Of a stretch of 7,821 nt of DNA, positions 6,310 through 7,821 are shown piece by piece. The DNA is taken from the NCBI GenBank assembly GCA_021295675.1, contig JAGWBY010000147.1, positions 10,637-18,457 of the forward strand, in the 5' to 3' direction. The position numbers and the translations under genes are program-made. The notes beneath the pieces were generated by a model that saw nothing but the letters and a program-made list of their open reading frames with translations, was not told the origin of the DNA and made no database searches. The first letter of the stretch is position 1. Every line of letters starts with the position of its first letter. Source of the DNA: Candidatus Latescibacterota bacterium. GTDB lineage: Bacteria > Latescibacterota > UBA2968 > UBA8231.

Positions 6310-7821
6310 CTAATTCAGCCCCGCGTAAATCGTCACAAAAGATTCGTTGGTCGTCCGCGCCTTCTGCCCGGTGAACTGCTTGCGCTCTACCTTCATACCG
6401 GTCAGGGCGCGGAGCTTGTAGCCGAGGTAGTTGGACTCATTGCTGAACTGGACGGCTACGGTCACCGAGTCGAAATCGTTTTCGTCAGCGTCCAAGTCGT
6501 TGAAGATCGCGAACTCCACGCCGGCCTGAAGCTTGGTCACCTGCAAGATCTGCGTCTCCACCAAACCCGAAAACAGCTCCATCAGACTGGTGTGGCTGTT
6601 GAGCGACAGCAAGCTGCGGCTCTGCTTGTCCAACGACCACGCCCCAAGCTGGAGACGGTAGCTCGCTTTGTTGATCAGACCGAAGAAGAAGTCAGAAGGC
6701 GCCAAGCCGTATTTCTCCCGCTGGGCCTTTTCCATTTGCTGCTGAAAGTTGAGCCAGTGCATCTTGGTGGTCAAAAAGAGCGCCGCCACCTGTAGATTGT
6801 GGCCGACAAAGAGCTGGTTGACCCAAGTGTCGCGCGCCAACAGCGGGTCTTCGACCTTGGTCAACTCGCCGCCGCGTAGCGTATTGTCCGGTGCCCACTG
6901 CAACAGCGGGTTGGGAATGTCGTCTTGGACCAGCTTGCTCATCTCGAATACCCGGAAGCGGCCCAGCCGCGGCGCATCGCGCTCGTAGGTGAACATCAGG
7001 TAGTTGCTCTCGTTTTTGCGCGCCGAGGAAATCAGCCCCTCGCGCAGCGCGCCCACCGCCAAGCGCGCCCGCGGCGTGATGTCGGCCCCGAGGTGGATGT
7101 TGAATCCCCGGTGATCCCGGCGATACGGATAATCCGGCTCCTCGTCGTTTTCGTATTGATCGACCCAAAAGTTGTTGTTCATATCGACGCCAAAGAGAAA
7201 CTCGGGCCGATCGACGTAAAACCGCAGAAAAGCCTCCTCGTAGTCCGGCTCGGTATTCGAGCGCACGAACGTGTCGTTTTGGTTGAAGTCGGGCACGAAG
7301 TCGTTGTTTTGATCCCAGCCCGGAAAGACCTGCTGATCGCCGCTGAGAAAGTCGAAGCGCACGTTGTCCGGGAATTTGTCCTGATCGTCGTTGTCATCGA
7401 CCAAATCGACCAAGCCGCGCTCGTTGTCGTAGTCGAAATCCCCAGTGCCCGAGGTGATAAAGGTCTGATGCTGTAAAACTCGCCGAAGGCAAAGTAGGGG
7501 GCGGCCTTTTTGGACACATTGACCATCCAAGCGGGAGCCGAGCGCCGGCCGCCGATCCCCGAGAATGCCTCGTGGGTTTCCGTGAGCACGTTGGGGAACT
7601 TCCGATAGCTCCAACTCAGGTCGTACTCGCCGTACACGTCGAAGCCCCGCAGGTCTTGCAACTCGACGCTGCCGCCAAAGATGTGAGTCGCCGTGGGCAG
7701 GCCGTACTCAAAGCGAATGGTCTGCAAATTGGTGATGTCCTGCACATTGCCCTCGGCCTGCGCGACGAGCAGCAAGACCTCTTGGCCGTCGAGGTTGATC
7801 TGGCGGTCCGAGGTCATCCAG
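6310..7821 (-). CDS. Large beta-rich envelope protein, C-terminal part (5' end outside window; one frameshift)
   Basis: I do not recognise a named gene. The start lies beyond the window. About 117 residues read in one frame from 7820 to about 7471, starting WMTSDRQINLDG. The protein then continues in another frame from 7464 to the TAG at 6310-6312, about 384 residues ending FVTIYAGLN. Neither frame alone makes a sensible protein: after YFAFGEFYSI the first turns into Ser/Thr/Trp-rich nonsense, while the second is Arg-rich nonsense before TFITSGTGDFDYD. One missing base near 7464-7471 joins them. The middle is rich in Asp/Asn loops (DDNDDQDK, WDQNNDFVPDFNQND, VDMNNNFWVDQYEND). The last ~200 residues alternate polar and hydrophobic residues, ending in an aromatic/hydrophobic strand, as in outer-membrane beta-barrels. 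An outer-membrane location is inference. Gene E at the other end of the window appears to be a paralogue. The family looks like one of conserved but uncharacterised proteins. Confidence 0.75.
7464..7471 (-). other. Frameshift site in gene A (about one base missing)
   Basis: Upstream, the frame reads PYFAFGEFYSI; downstream, the good frame reads TFITSGTGDFDYDNERG. The change of frame needs one extra base (or two fewer) within the stretch ATCAGACC on the minus strand. There is no long homopolymer or slippery heptamer here. A sequencing or assembly error, or a real mutation, fits better than programmed frameshifting. Confidence 0.75.
7800..7821 (-). repeat. Paralogous edge segment in gene A (matches 1-22)
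   Basis: This is the counterpart of the segment at 1-22. Both edges of the window fall at the same point of the two family members. Confidence 0.55.

Noticed and set aside
6925..7476. 183-codon plus-strand open frame rich in Val/Ile
   Set aside because: It is the complement of the Asp/Asn-rich codons of A (GAC/AAC read backwards give Val), not an independent gene.

Overview
The window is a compact, single-strand block of five genes, all on the minus strand and read from high to low coordinates. Its style is that of a Gram-negative bacterium of the FCB group. The evidence is high-GC coding sequence, Sec signal peptides on three of the four genes whose start is visible and a lipoprotein-like signal on the fourth, two proteins ending in a FlgD-like Ig fold with a TPNGDGVND signature, and large beta-rich envelope proteins. 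From memory of family style, I think an uncultured Latescibacterota-like or related lineage is most likely; this is inference, because there is no rRNA or housekeeping marker here.

Layout in transcription order: (A) 7821-6310, the C-terminal ~500 residues of a large beta-rich, probably outer-membrane protein with Asp/Asn-rich loops, broken by one frameshift near 7464-7471. (TPR) 6271-5204, a complete TPR-repeat protein with a lipoprotein-like signal. (B) 5207-3159, a complete 682-residue exported protein with a discoidin-like region, a WSPW beta segment and a FlgD-like C-terminal domain. (C) 3143-1122, a paralogue of B disrupted by two compensating single-base frameshifts, near 2952 and 2473. 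(E) 1108-1, the first 369 residues of a signal-peptide-bearing protein that appears to be a paralogue of A. Gaps are 38 nt (A-TPR), a 4-nt ATGA overlap (TPR-B), 15 nt (B-C) and 13 nt (C-E), so one operon is likely. No promoter, terminator, RNA gene, mobile element or CRISPR array is visible, and no gene-free stretch exceeds about 40 bases.

The most notable point is modular duplication. Genes B and C are diverged copies of each other. The two truncated end genes also meet: the last residues readable in E (WMSSDQQL) match the first residues readable in A (WMTSDRQI), so the window opens and closes at homologous positions in two paralogues. The picture is a tandemly built envelope locus: barrel-like protein, periplasmic TPR protein, two exported adhesive or sorting-type proteins, then a second barrel-like protein. 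Its function is unknown. The three frameshifts are more simply explained as sequence errors than as decay, because reading frame and paralogue similarity are good on both sides of each break.
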